64,000 nt of DNA from contig JAJVDF010000259.1 of the NCBI GenBank assembly GCA_022410635.1, forward strand, positions 742,026-806,025. The letters run 5' to 3'. Below are positions 9,587-20,860 of the stretch, piece by piece. Within the stretch, counting starts at the first letter, position 1. Each line of letters opens with the position of its first letter. Source of the DNA: Tretioscincus oriximinensis. Lineage: Eukaryota > Chordata > Lepidosauria > Squamata > Gymnophthalmidae. The notes beneath the pieces are model-generated. The model saw only the letters and a program-made list of their open reading frames with translations. It was not told the DNA's origin and did not search any database. The translations under genes and the position numbers were made by a program.

Positions 9587-10318
9587 ATACCATATGTCAG
9601 TGGTAGTAGAGTCGGATTAGCCTTGGAGTGTCATAGTGACATCTTCTGAAGCATAGTGTTAACCATTACTTTAGCTGATCTTATTGGCCCTTCATTTCTA
9701 ATATGCTGTAACTTTCTGGGTTTCAGCCTGTTGAGCTAACCCTAGCATGATGTTTAGGAACTAGCTAGCAAACATATAACTTTTCCCATTGGTAATAGAA
9801 AGATGTGCTTTATTGTTTGAAGAATAGGAAGTGTCTGTTGCACTTTTTCTCCAACTGACAGTTTGCTCTTTTCATACTTGGAGCCGAGTTATCTTGCTTT
9901 ATCAATTGGCTTCACTCACACAACATTTTTAGGATAATGAGCAAGGAGCTGGAGGCATGTGCCAGTGTTGGAAAGTGATTTAAATGCCTATTCCAGTACT
10001 ACAAGTTCATGCCACTGGAGGAGATATGATGTAGTCTTGAAGGCTCCATTTATCTTCTTGGAAATCTTGCAATTACTTCTTGGTATTCCTTCTAGAAGGT
10101 GGGACAATATCTGGACTTTTGGGTATTTTAACACCATGAAATACTTGGAAATGCACATGTAATGGTTTGCATACATAAATTTTATGTATATAATATTTTC
10201 AGACTAGTGCAATGCTGATTTTCTTTATGATCTATGATGAACATGTGTCAAAGTAGCCCCTCAATTTCTGCAGAGAAGTGATATTGTAGGATTTCACTTG
10301 AAGAAGACTTAATTTTTC
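9587..10318. other. unrecognised sequence
   Basis: No gene or repeat family was recognised. Confidence 0.4.
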
Positions 10319-11155
10319 TTAACCCAGATGGACTCAAGGTGGCTTATATGAGCTGTTCTTCTCTTCACAACAGACACCGTATTAAGTAGGTGGGGCAGAG
10401 AGAGCTTGGAAGAACTGCAACTAACGCAAGATCACTCAGCTGGTTTCCTGGAGGAATGCAGAATCAAACACAGAGATAACGGCTGGTTCGCCAGTTACGG
10501 CCACTTCTGAACAGGGATGATCTAGCCACAGTAATCCATGCTCTGGTAACTTCCAGATTGGACTATTGTAATGCGCTCTATATGGGGCTGCCCTTGAAAA
10601 CGGTTCGGAAGCTGCAGTTGGTGCAGAATGGCCGGACACACATCACACCGGTCTTGAAAGAGCTGCACTGGCTGCCCATCCACTACCGAGCCCAATTCAA
10701 GGTGCTGACTTTAACTTATAAAGCCCTAAATAACTTGCCCCCCAAAATATCTAAAGGAATGCCCTCTCCCATACCAACCTGCCCGTCCCTTAAGATCTGC
10801 AGGAGAGGCCCTCCTGGTTGTACCACCCCTTTCAACAGCCAGTGGAGTGGGAACTTGGGGTAGGGCNTTCTCGGTGGTTGCCCCTCATCTTTGGAATAGT
10901 CTCCCCCTCAAGGTGCATCTGTCATCATCTCGTATTCTTTTAGAGGTCCTTGAAGACTCATCTCTTTTACCTGGCCTTTTGCTGAAGAAATGTAATCTTT
11001 ATCCCTACTTTTAAATATTGTTTTATACTGTTTTAATTTTGTAGTGATGTTTTACTGTGTTGGCTGCCCTGAGACCTTTGGGTATAGAGCATGGTATAAG
11101 TATAAATAAATAAATAATAAACAAGAGTCCAACACTCTAACCATGAGACCAGACT
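10319..11155 (-). mobile_element. SINE family B, split by an L2
   Basis: Minus-strand SINE B runs 10319-10478 (ggactcaaggtggcttatat, cttcacaacagacaccg, gtaggtggggcagagagagc). It resumes at about 11122 with agagtccaacactctaacca, which corresponds to the tRNA-like head. An L2 3' fragment occupies 10479-11121. The SINE is therefore older than the L2 insertion. Confidence 0.75.
10479..11121 (+). mobile_element. L2-clade LINE, reverse transcriptase C-terminus and 3' end
   Basis: The translation around 10556-10850 gives the L2 hallmarks: DYCNALYMGLPLKTVRKLQL, then HITPVLKELHWLPIHYRAQF and KVLTLTYKALNNLP. After a frameshift, LWNSLPLEVH-like sequence follows at about 10890. The untranslated end reads ctgccctgagacctttgggt and closes with taaataaataaataa. 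Only the C-terminal part of ORF2 is present; the endonuclease and catalytic palm are missing. It is a 5'-truncated, frame-broken relic. Confidence 0.9.
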
Positions 11156-11949
11156 GAGGACTGAGAATGCTATAGGTACATGTGACCATTCCAGCATACT
11201 CCAGGATAATTTCACAGCAGCCTAAACCCGCAAATTACATACTTAGCTGTAGCCTTTACATATGGATGTTCTTGAAGGGTAGGTAGCTGGAAAAACTTAA
11301 TTTTGATAGTGTGTGTGTGTGTGTGTGAAAAAAGTTGCTACATTAATAAGAAAATAAAAGATTCAAAGATGCAATAAAAAGAATATTTTTTTCCATTGAC
11401 AGCTCCTTTAGCTTTCCAGTTAGAGATGACTTTTGATTAATAATTAACACAAGATAAAAGAAGCAGTTAAGCCTCCAACCAAAGAATTAGATTGTGTGGC
11501 TGGGGGAGGGGGAATGCCTCAAAATCCTTGACTTGTTGCATTTTTCTTTGTCAGTCTGTAAGTGATGATGATGATCCCTAAGCGACGTATATTGTGGAAA
11601 TGTATTCCTTAGTTTGAAGAACAAAATAAATGACATTCCATTCCTCTTCTGGCTCATTTTAACTTAAATATTTTGTTGACATTTTTGTTACATANTTTTC
11701 TTGACAAAGAAGGTTCATTTTGCATATTAGACTGTGTTCCTATATTGATCATAGGCAGAGATATAGAGAAAACAAGGCCAATAACACTTAAGTTACATCT
11801 AGGTGTCATTAAGGCCACATCTCCATGCACAATTTCTACCGAGTCGGTGGCAACATCACCTTAAATCCGCCCCACGTGGTCATGTATGTTCAGCAATCTA
11901 CTCGTTAAAAGGTTTGGTTGTCATGGAATTTCTAGCCACCAGTTTGTGN
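11156..11949. other. unrecognised; contains a short GT repeat
   Basis: A (GT)n run of about ten units is at 11310-11328. No gene was recognised. Confidence 0.45.
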
Positions 11950-12094
11950 TATTCAACAATGGGCATTTTTCAGGAATATTGCTTGTTCCTCCATCCAGAG
12001 GCAGTGTCAAGGCATCCATCCTAGTAGCTATTGATACTTGGCTTCCATGAATTTCTCTAACCCTAAATTAAAGCTATCCAGGCCTCTAGCTACC
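11950..12094 (-). mobile_element. CR1 LINE fragment
   Basis: On the minus strand this matches the end of CR1 ORF2 and the start of its 3' untranslated region: ccagaggcagtgtcaaggca, ccatcctagtagctattgat and aaagctatccaggcctctag correspond to blocks in the fuller copy at 26950-27110. Confidence 0.75.
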
Positions 12095-12639
12095 ACTACC
12101 ACTCAAGCTGAGTCTGTATAAGGTACTTTTGTATTACCAATTGTCAGTATTTAGCAGGACATGTTGATATTTTTATACCCATGACTATATTTTTGAAGGA
12201 AGGAATTTTTGGAAAGTGTTCTTTGGGGGAAACTACATCTCTCGTGAGCCTCAGCTTCTTTTAAGATTTCAGTCCTGATTTTGTACTGCATTTTAATACT
12301 TCTGTCCTGCTTTCCAATCTTGTAATCTTGTAGTCCTTACCTTACCGCTGATAACAATGGTAAATCTTCACTTTTTGAGTATATGTGACACTGTCCAAAA
12401 TACTCAACACTCTTCCCAAGGAGAATGTCATACCTACAACAAAAACAAAATCTATTTTCACAGTCAGGCAACCACAACAACAATACATCAGTAACGATTG
12501 CTACAAGAAATCCAGCCCTTTCCGCACCAGGCCTTATTCCATATTAGATTCCAGACCAGGGATTTGCCATCTGCAGACCAGGACTTGNTGTATTCTGTAC
12601 CAGCATGTGGTTGATGAGTTGCTATTTTAGGATATAATT
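12095..12639. other. unrecognised sequence
   Basis: No gene or repeat family was recognised. Confidence 0.4.
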
Positions 12640-13075
12640 TTATTTATTTAGTGATTTATAACCCATCCTTTGCCATAGGACTCAAGGTAAATGATGATGA
12701 TGAAGAAGACAATGATGACAACAACAAAAACAGCAACAATAATAATACGCATCAATAAAACATTTTAAAAGATCCATACCCTAATTTATTCCCGCCCTCC
12801 AATCCTCCCTCCATTCCTGAGGGAGAAGTGAGTCAAAAGCCTGGGTGAATAGGTGTGTTCTTTTACCTGGTGCCGAAAGCTAAGCAGTGTAGGTACCTAG
12901 TAAGCCTCTAGAGGGAGGTTGTTCCAGAGTGTGGCAGCCACCACAGAGAACGCCCTCCTACATCCCCCGACCCCTTGCATTTCTAAAAAGGGGGTAACTA
13001 CCAGAAGGCCTCTTGAGATTTTGGTGTACAGGCAAGTCTATAATCGAGAATAAGGCCTAGTCTCTCTGCTATGGA
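12640..13075 (-). mobile_element. L2-clade LINE fragment
   Basis: The 3' tail tatttatttagtgatttata lies at the left, and the C-terminal coding region on the right is read backwards: cctctagagggaggttgttccagagtgtgg corresponds to the LWN-type motif. The block tgggtgaataggtgtgttct is typical of L2. A degenerate trinucleotide run (12692-12745) lies in the tail. Confidence 0.75.
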
Positions 13076-13084
13076 AGTGCCTGG

Positions 13085-13252
13085 ATTTCTGCTTCAAGAA
13101 AGAAATATGACTACACAAGTTAGTCTTTTATCTTAACTATTCCCTCCTTCCCTTCTTTCATGCATTGGTGTTTTAATATGTTAATTCTGTTTTTACTGTT
13201 AACTTCCTGGGTCCTCTGGGTATAGGGGAGTACAGAAATGGAAACAAATAAA
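13085..13252 (+). mobile_element. L2-clade LINE 3' end
   Basis: The 3' untranslated blocks aacttcctgggtcctctggg and tataggggagtacagaaatg, and the tail aaataaataaa, match the ends at 11060-11120 and 24290-24330. It is convergent with the preceding minus-strand L2 piece. Confidence 0.7.
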
Positions 13253-13776
13253 TAAAGTTCCTCTTGTTGCCTAATACATGCAAACTGGACAAATACCCTT
13301 TCCATCGTATATCTGTTTGGCACACAGAGAAAAGACTGGAGCTTTACTTTACTAATTTGGGTTATGCCTTAAGAATTCTAATGTGCCTTTGAATTTAAAG
13401 TGAAGCTCCCCAAATGCGATAAAAATTAATTCAGTGACTCATGCCCACTGCTCTCTCTGGCCTGCTGATGAATATTTTATTTTATTTGTTCATCTGCACA
13501 ACCTAAAAGAAAGTTATCCTCCTACAGTTGCTATAAGTCTGAACTGGAGCTGGGGACGGGAGAGGTTAGATAAAAAGCTTCATCAGGTAAGTAATTCCAT
13601 GTTTCATTTTTAATAGATCACGAACTGTGTTTCGGTAATGATACGCAAAAGAGCTGAATGTCTTTTTTTGTCAGCATGAATCCTTGTGCTCTGTTGTAAA
13701 CATGACTTTCTCCTAATACAACTATGGATACAATGAAATCAACAATTCATTCCTAATACATATTGACTTATTAAAC
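13253..13776. other. unrecognised, possibly single-copy
   Basis: No repeat signature was seen. The stretch 13330-13500 is AT-rich without simple repeats and could be ordinary unique or conserved non-coding sequence; comparison with other genomes is needed to tell. Confidence 0.3.
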
Positions 13777-14031
13777 GGAGAAGGAGAAGAAGGAAGGATC
13801 TGCTTTTTATATCCACCCTTCTCACCCAAAGGAATCAGAGTGGCTTCCTAGGTTATTTTTCATCCAAAGTCTTATATTTATTCCACCTTTCCCACCACAT
13901 TGTAGTGGTACCCACTTATTTACTGCATTTGCTTTCAAGCAGCTGGATTGGCTGAAGCCAAGGCCAGTAGAGGATAGTCCCTGGTCATTGCATAAGCTTC
14001 AAACACTATGCCTCTTAGCTATGGTTTAGGA
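13777..14031 (-). mobile_element. SINE family A copy
   Basis: The impure GAA tail (ggagaaggagaagaaggaag) is followed by tttatatccacccttctcac, ttattccacctttcccacca and gctggattggctgaagccaa, in the usual order on the minus strand. Confidence 0.75.
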
Positions 14032-14147
14032 ATCCAGTAGGACAAATTCTGCCCGTGGCAGGCCAATGAATGCTGGGTTGAAGAGACAACTAGCTTCTAT
14101 GCAGCTAAAATGTTACCAGAACCTTTTCTGTTTCCTCTTGTGGGTAG

Positions 14148-14280
14148 TTTAATAAGCAGCACCACAAGATGGTGGGGAAGATAGGATAGAAGTAAGCCTT
14201 TGGGTGGAAAATAACTTAGTAAGCTGCTCTGAGTCCTAAGGGTGGGGCATAAAAAACAGATTTTTCTTTTTCTTCTGTTT
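14148..14280 (+). mobile_element. SINE family A 3' part
   Basis: The 3' half only: accacaagatggtggggaag, gtaagctgctctgagtccta and ataaaaaacagatttttctt. It lies opposite in orientation to the copy at 13777. Confidence 0.75.
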
Positions 14281-14427
14281 AAACAGAGGTTTACTTTTTT
14301 ATGTTTTATTCACTCCCACAGTAAGTGAATAAGAGAAAGGCAGCAGAAAAGACTGAAACAATATTTCCTGGGAGAGTGTAGGCTACCAAAGCCTCATGCA
14401 ATTTGCAGTGAAAATCTCCTTCTTCTT

Positions 14428-14532
14428 GATGCAATTGGTGGGCCTTCATGCAATTGATGGGTCACTCTGTGAGACAGGCTGCTGGGCAAGGTGGGCCATG
14501 GCTTGATTCCATAGGGCTCCTCTTACGTTGTG
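14428..14532 (+). mobile_element. CR1 LINE 3' tail fragment
   Basis: gatgcaattggtgggccttc, ctctgtgagacaggctgctg and the terminal agggctcctcttacgttgtg match the plus-strand CR1 ends at 31520 and 34698, with a short internal duplication of gcaattgrtggg. Confidence 0.75.
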
Positions 14533-14672
14533 ATGCATGAGGAAAAGAAAATATTTCCTTGCCATTTTGCTACGAAGGGCAGTAATTTAAGCATGTGGAC
14601 TGGCATCCAAGGGTTAGGTAGTTTTATTCAGTTAAATCTACTTGATCCAAAGTGACTGATGCCAGATTGAGG

Positions 14673-14790
14673 CACTGTTTGCACAGGGCTTTGTAGTGTT
14701 TTAGGGATCTTTTAAAACACATCAAATGTGCTGTAGATGTGTGATGACAGACCCCCTAAAACACATTACTAAGCCTGTGAGAACAGGGCC
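14673..14790. mobile_element. palindromic MITE-like element
   Basis: The left arm (tttgcacagggctttgtagt, gttttaggg) is complementary to the right arm (ccctaaaacacattactaag, cctgtgagaaca). The element is 118 bp with about 32-bp arms and ends of the type gccctg/cagggc. The superfamily was not determined. Confidence 0.65.
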
Positions 14791-16785
14791 CGATCCTTAA
14801 TATGGAGGCGCAGGTATAAGAAAGTGCTCTGGAATTTAAAAGCATAATTCCAAAGACACACAGGCACTTCACCAGTTTGTTTAAGGCAATAATATGTAAT
14901 TAATAAATGATTGCCAGCCTTCTAATTACCAAATTTTCATTATGGCTTCTGTTTCACCATCACTGATTCTATCTCTTCCCTCTGAACTAGGCATGAAAAT
15001 AATTAATGACAGATTTTTATTTGAACTTCTAATGGGAAGAAGAGAAGGAATGATTCATACATCAGAATTGCCTCTGGGGACTATATTTGCATTTCTTTCT
15101 TTGCCAAAATGTTTGTCCCAGTTGGGTACATATCTGTCTCAGCCATAATATTCTGTGATGGAGGTCCTGTTTTCTGCATATTCTCTGGATGTGCTTTCTC
15201 TGCTGCAAGCATGACAGTTGGAGGTACAGAAATCCAACATGACAATTGAACCGCATCACGGTAAAGCCCTATAAATTGGGTAGCTGTGATATGCTGGACA
15301 AACAATAGAATCTTAGTTCTTAGGTGTGAATAGGAGAGTGGTAAATTTGTTTATTTACCACACAAGTAATTCTTCCCCAGTCAACATTTTGGTGCCTATG
15401 AGGTACAAAAGGTAAAGTTTTATGTTCCCAATTGGGTCAGTTTCATAGAATTAAAAAAGTATTACATATTGTATTAAAACCGTATTGAACATAACTATCA
15501 CAAAACACAAGATATATACACAAACATACATGAAAGACTGCACAAAGACAATTATACTTGGACTTATGTATAGCAGCAATTTCTTGAGAGATTCTCTGTA
15601 CATTACAAATTTTTCTCCCAAGGCTCAGTGTACAGCCTTTTCTGAAAGTTGGGCAGTTAATTGGGCAGGAAAATAACTGAAAGTGATTGCCACTTTTAGC
15701 CCAAGAATTTCAGAAGAAGCAGGGGGTGTGAACAGGAAATTTGTATGATAAATATGAAACTATAATCACACCTGACTCTTTGCTTTCAACTTTGTATAGT
15801 GTCTCAATTGTTGGTGCAACAAAACATTTGTTTTATCAAATGAAACTGAAAGTGTGACAGTAGCTATGCATCAAGTAAATCCCATCCCAAGTACTAAAAA
15901 GTAAATTCCAATGTGATTTGCATGAATTTAGGCAAAGATCAGTACACTCATGACTACCATATGTCTTGTCCAACGTCCTAAAGAGCATCTCAATGTATAG
16001 ATCTCCTTTTACTGCATCCCATGATTTTGAATAACTGGCATAAAGCTTAAAAAAACTGTAGATTTAGTACTCGTGGAGCAGATCCAGAACATGTACTGTA
16101 TACATTTCAAGAATCCTCACTTGAATTGTTACCATTATCATGTTCCACTCATCTCCTCCCATAATCTAAGAGATGTTCTGGAAACACTTTAATTTACTTC
16201 AGAACCAAGAAGCTGGAAACCAGGCTTGGGCATAACAAGCACAGAGATGGACTAATAATGGTTTATAGGAGAGGAACACATGGTGGCAATATTAATGCTG
16301 ATAATGATTTCTTAAGTGGCATTGTTTGTTGAGGAAAGACCAATTGATGAAATCCAAGGGTCCAGTTGGTTAGACTACCAAAGGAAGAATAGGCATCTAC
16401 AGCCAGGGCTTTGGTTTAACTCAGAAGGATGACAAACTTAAGGATGATAATCAGATTCCACCCATAGGAACATGTTGCAGGGTATTAAAAGAGGGTTTGC
16501 AATAAATCATTAGCATGACTTCAGAGGAGTTCCCAGGCTATGAAAACATCCATTTGACAGGAGAAATTTCAGTCATGGAGGCTTGGGCCGTAGCCGTAAG
16601 GGCATGAGAAGAAATTTAAGGTTCAAAAAATATGACATATTTATGCTGATAGTACCTTGGGGCCTGTAGGAAGGATGCCTACGAAAACCAGCAAAGATTT
16701 TCAGAAGCATTCTTCCCATTAAACACAAAGGATCACTCTTAGATGTTTATTCTTCTGGTAGTTTTTTTTCTTTTTTTGGGGGGAA
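14791..16785. other. unrecognised sequence, about 2 kb
   Basis: No exon with plausible splice sites and no repeat was recognised. Short open frames (for example 15062-15305 on the minus strand) show no domain. Confidence 0.4.
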
Positions 16786-17012
16786 GGGTTGTTATACCCA
16801 ACCCTTCTTTCCTAAAAAGACACAGAGTGGCCTACAAGGTTAATTTTCACCCAAAAGTTTACGTCTATTCTATCTTCCCCACCAGATTAGTATTCATGAG
16901 CCCACTTGAAATGTAGATTGTAAATATACTTTCTTTTGAATAGCTGGCACAGGGCCTTGAAACCAGATCTCTCAGTTGAAAGACCATCGTTTAACGATTG
17001 TGCCGTTTGTGC
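16786..17012 (-). mobile_element. SINE family A copy (gaggcac head subtype)
   Basis: cacagagtggcctacaaggt, attctatcttccccaccaga and gaaaccagatctctcagttg run in order on the minus strand. The head complement is acgattgtgccgtttgtgc. Confidence 0.8.
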
Positions 17013-17965
17013 TTTCTCCCATCGAGACGAATGGTAACCGCAGAATGTAACTACCTGTTCCAAGTTCTGACCAACCATATTTCTGAAAGGTGCTCAAAAT
17101 GACCATGTAGCTTTGCAATTAATGCTTAATAGTCCATAGGAGTTTCCAGTCAATAGGGGTAGTACTCCAGTTATGGTTCCAGCTTATTTTGGAATATAGA
17201 TCTGACTCCGCATGACATGTTATGCTTCACTATTTATTTCAAAGGTGGAAAAACATGTTTGCAGTTCTGCCCCACCTATCTTCAATTTTCCAGAATAAAA
17301 CAAGGCATAGGGAAGGGGCCTATGTTAACCACCTTGAGGCTTTAATGCAGGAGTACATAAACTAAAATTAAGTTACAGAGTACTAGATTCAAAGTTCATA
17401 TTCCTTGAACTTACTGCAAATCAACACAGCTGGTCTGGTTGGATCAGTCTTCATGTTTTGTATGCATAACTTGTCAGAATAGTAACAAACAAATAAATCA
17501 TCAAGGAATGAAGTAAGACAGAAACAAACAAGCAGATGGAGACATCTATAAAAATCTCTTAAGAAGCTTCACTGGTGCATCAATGAATGGATTTTGTTTC
17601 TCAAAATAATATTGTCGAACACAGCTTATTCAGCTAAATGTATGAAAGAGATGGATTCTAAGCAATCCTTTAGCATAAGCTATTCTTTAAAAAGGCACTC
17701 TGAAGGCTGCAAACATTTCCGTGTGCTTTGTCCTGCCTTCCCAATCGCTTTCTTGCTCCATGTGTTACAAGTCAGGCCAGCAATGAATCATTTTTTTTTT
17801 GCTGTGTCTCTTATTTATTGCTGTAAAAACTTTAGGAAAAGTGCTGCCAAAGCACTGATACTAATTTCATCCTATAATTAGTTAGGCTGTGCATTCACAT
17901 GCATGCTAAAATTCACAGTTCTCCTGGGATTATTTTGGGAATGCCACATTATTTATTTACTTGAA
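17013..17965. other. unrecognised, possibly single-copy
   Basis: No repeat or gene was recognised. 17660-17880 is an open frame without a domain and may be conserved non-coding sequence. Confidence 0.3.
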
Positions 17966-18179
17966 AATGGTGTTGAACGCAGCAGCTAGTCAGTTAGCCA
18001 GAACAACTTGTCGAGCAATGGCTCCTCTTTTGTTATCGAGCCCAATTCAAGGTGTTAACTTTAATCCACAAAGCCCTAAATGACTTGGGCCCCAAATATC
18101 TAAAGGAATGCCTTCTCCCATATCAACCTACTCATGCCTTAACATCTGCAGGAGGCCCTCCTGACTGTGGCTCTGTCCT

Positions 18180-18330
18180 CATGGAGCTTTATTCTGGGCT
18201 ATACCTTGGAATAGGCACCTGCCATCCACATGTTAGAGTAGACTATGACAGGCCCCAAATGGGGCTGTCTATACTGGCCTGTGAATGGCCTAGCTCTGTC
18301 CCAAGATGTTACTCAGAACAAAGCTCCATG
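18180..18330. mobile_element. palindromic element family B (in an L2)
   Basis: The ends catggagctttattctgggc and gaacaaagctccatg pair. The arms (about 70 bp) continue to a centre of ggccccaaatggggc. Related arms occur at 5742, 22612 and 60346 (shared block ccatccacatg...gtagactatg.caggcc). The element is non-coding. Confidence 0.75.
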
Positions 18331-18358
18331 TAGACAGGCCCCTGCTGCAGTATAGGGC

Positions 18359-18373
18359 TGGGGGGGGGGGGGA
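18359..18373 (+). repeat. poly-G run
   Basis: A run of about 14 guanines. It may be unreliable in the assembly and could form a G-rich structure. Confidence 0.8.
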
Positions 18374-18805
18374 GATGGCACAGGTTCCTCCAGCCTGGGC
18401 AAAGTTAGGAATGTGGCTGGGCGGAGGCACATCCAAGCAGTCTCTCTCAGTCTGCAAGTTGAATGTCAATACAAAATGGCACCTCTACAGAAACTGAGAG
18501 ACTGTAGCCCCGCCTAGGCAGCCTTCCCATTGGTTCTGGGATTGGTGACCCCTTCTGTCAATTAAAAAAGCTGCCTGGAGCTTTTCAATTTGATGGCAGC
18601 TCCTCTATGAAAAGAGATTTTCTCACTGATTTTAATATCTTGTGTGTTCGCCGAACCCCACGAACCCAGTGGCCAGCCGCCACTGACAGGCCCTGTACCA
18701 CATTTCTCAGGGGCAAAAAAGTGAGAAAGCAGGGTAGGGTCTTCTCTGTGGCAGTCCCCAGACTGTGGAACATTCTCCTCCTTGAGGTACATAAATCACT
18801 ATAAG

Positions 18806-19943
18806 TAAATAGTGTTTCATGGATTAAAGTAACATTTTCACTGGCTTGATTCCATTTTATGTAGATCCAAAACTCTAGCAAGTTATGCAAACTCAAGTTA
18901 CATGTATATACTGTAGTTGTATTACTGTTGAACCACTGCTAAAATGCATTACCAATGGCATGTTTCATGTGGATCGATGTGGTGAAGAGGAAATGACATT
19001 GTTTCGGTATCTTGGATCTGTCCTAAAGGATAGTTCTGTACTTCTAAGCTCCCTTTGGAAGTGCAAACCTAACAAGAGTGTTGCAATCTCCCTGAGAGTA
19101 AATATAAAATAAGTGTTGCAATTTAAAGAGATGCAGAAAGAAGGAGAGAAGAATAGTTCAAGAGAGCCCTCAAGAGGCTAAGATGTTAACTGAAATGATG
19201 ATATGTGTAGAGTGCCTGAAAACCATTGTGTCTGTTCAGGCTTGTCAATGGACTGGAATTCATGGATGTATTCCAATTATACTGCATTTCTCCTTCTTCA
19301 AATCTTCCTTTATGTTTTGTTGTTGCATTCAAGGCCTACTGCTTTGAGATCCATGAAATAATTAGTTTGGCACATTTACCTGGTAATACTGGTTTCCACT
19401 TAGTCAAAATTTTACTTTACCTTTTTCCTCCTTGCATTTTCCCATGTAACATGTTTTTGCAAATAGCTCCCTGATACAAATCAATTTTACAAACAATCCC
19501 TTATGTTGCTTGTGCCTTTAGTAAGAAATTGATAAAAACAAAACAAAACACATAGTTATAATCCTCATTGTTAAGGTAAGAATTTTAAAGGTTTTTTTCA
19601 AAAAAAAGAAAGAAAAAATTATCCACAGCCACCTCCTCCTCCTCTTTATATTTTATTTTGTTTTTTAAGTTACTATTAAAGCAACAATTTAACAAGATAG
19701 AAACAATTTAACAAGAGATTTTCTAAAATATATATAAACAGATCTGTCTCCAAACAGATATCCAAAACAGAGAGGTCCAACTAAAAGCAAATGAGATATT
19801 TGAAATCTGCAAGATGGTTTACTGGCAAAATTAGATTGGTGAAGAAATGGTGTCCTTGCCCCAGGGGTTAAAAGTGCAGCATACAAAAAAAAAGGACAAT
19901 GATTTCTGAGATCAGAGATTTACAGCCAAAATATCATATATCA
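18806..19943. other. unrecognised sequence
   Basis: No gene or repeat family was recognised. Confidence 0.4.
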
Positions 19944-19947
19944 CATT

Positions 19948-20136
19948 GGAAGAAGAGCAAGAAGAAGAAGAAGAGCAAGAAGAAGAAGAAGAGCAAGAAG
20001 AAGAGCAAGAAGAGCAAGAAGAAGAGCAAGAAGAAGAGCAAGAAGAAGAAGAAGAAGAAGAAGAAGGTGATGGTGATGGTGATGGTGATGGTGATGATGG
20101 TGATGGTGATGGTGATGGTGATGGTGATGGTGATGG

Positions 20137-20207
<71 letters not shown>

Positions 20208-20231
20208 GATGATGATGATGATGATGATGAT
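19948..20231 (+). repeat. compound trinucleotide/hexanucleotide microsatellite
   Basis: Three consecutive blocks: GAA units interspersed with GCA (19948-20066), GGTGAT hexamers (20067 to about 20140) and pure GAT (to 20231, with one slip, gattgat, at about 20205). It is open in all three forward frames as low-complexity peptides, but there is no sign that it is coding. Confidence 0.95.
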
Positions 20232-20366
20232 TTATCAGGAATTTGCCATCCCAATCGGAGTGGTACTATTAGGAAAGTCCAATATTATGCTTTTTCCTCG
20301 TAGTCTAATGCTGATTTCAGAGCACAATGTGCTGTATTTAATGTCATAATCTGACATGGAGGAGGA
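20231..20366 (+). repeat. 136-bp dispersed direct repeat, copy 1
   Basis: From tttatcaggaatttgccatc to gtcataatctgacatggagg, this is nearly identical to 24791-24929, with about ten differences by eye. It starts directly after the GAT microsatellite and ends where a SINE A tail begins. Confidence 0.9.
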
Positions 20367-20495
20367 GGAGAAGAAGAAGAAAAAGAACTGGGCTTTTGTA
20401 TAAGAGGGTTCTTATACCTTTCAAAGGGACCCAAAGCAGCTTACAAGGGTATTTTGCCTGAAGACTTACATTCTGTCTTCCCCACCAGGTTTTTG
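20360..20495 (-). mobile_element. SINE family A 3' half
   Basis: The GGA/GAA tail is followed by agaactgggcttttgtataa, ccaaagcagcttacaagggt and attctgtcttccccaccagg. The tRNA-like half is missing. Confidence 0.85.
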
Positions 20496-20794
20496 TTAAA
20501 AATGTGTTTGCCAGGCACCCCCACATACTGTAAAGCTTCCACGCTGTTCCAACACATTGCTTAGCAGTCACATCACATCACATGATGAGCCCCATAAGGC
20601 ATTGCTGCACTTGCCATCCTACAATTCCCAAGCATTCTCTATGAGCCAAGAGCCAATGAACTTTTACATGTGACCCCAAAGTCTCACAAGATTTGCCAAG
20701 TTCACATTGCTGAATGTCCCCACAGTTATCGTTCAAATTTTATAAAATGCCCACTGATGAATCGCACAAAATGTGTGATTAGAAATTTTGCAAC

Positions 20795-20860
20795 AACAAT
20801 TTTAGCAAGTGGATCATGCGTGACCACAAAGTCACGCATGATCCACTTGCTAAAATTGTT
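20795..20860. repeat. perfect 30-bp inverted repeat (hairpin)
   Basis: The left arm 20795-20824 starts aacaattttagcaagtggat. It is exactly complementary to the right arm 20831-20860, with a 6-nt loop, cacaaa. No flanking family member was seen. It is not a typical rho-independent terminator in this eukaryotic context. Confidence 0.95.

Larger units (their letters stand above)
17966..18805 (+). mobile_element. L2-clade LINE relic, interrupted
   Basis: The first part (17966-18170) holds gagcccaattcaaggtgtta and, in translation, LTLIHKALNDLGPKYLKECL, the same region as in the L2 at 10479. The second part (about 18655-18805) gives GRVFSVAVPRLWNILLLEV, the end of the same domain. A 151-bp palindrome at 18180-18330 and some 320 further bp lie between. 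The two parts may be one L2 or two fragments that landed together. Confidence 0.7.

Noticed and set aside
18585..18896. A 103-residue minus-strand frame.
   Set aside because: It is the antisense of an L2 C-terminal relic, which is recognisable on the plus strand.
19899..20303. Long open frames with poly-charged repeats.
   Set aside because: They are translations of the compound microsatellite; all frames are open only because the repeats lack stops.
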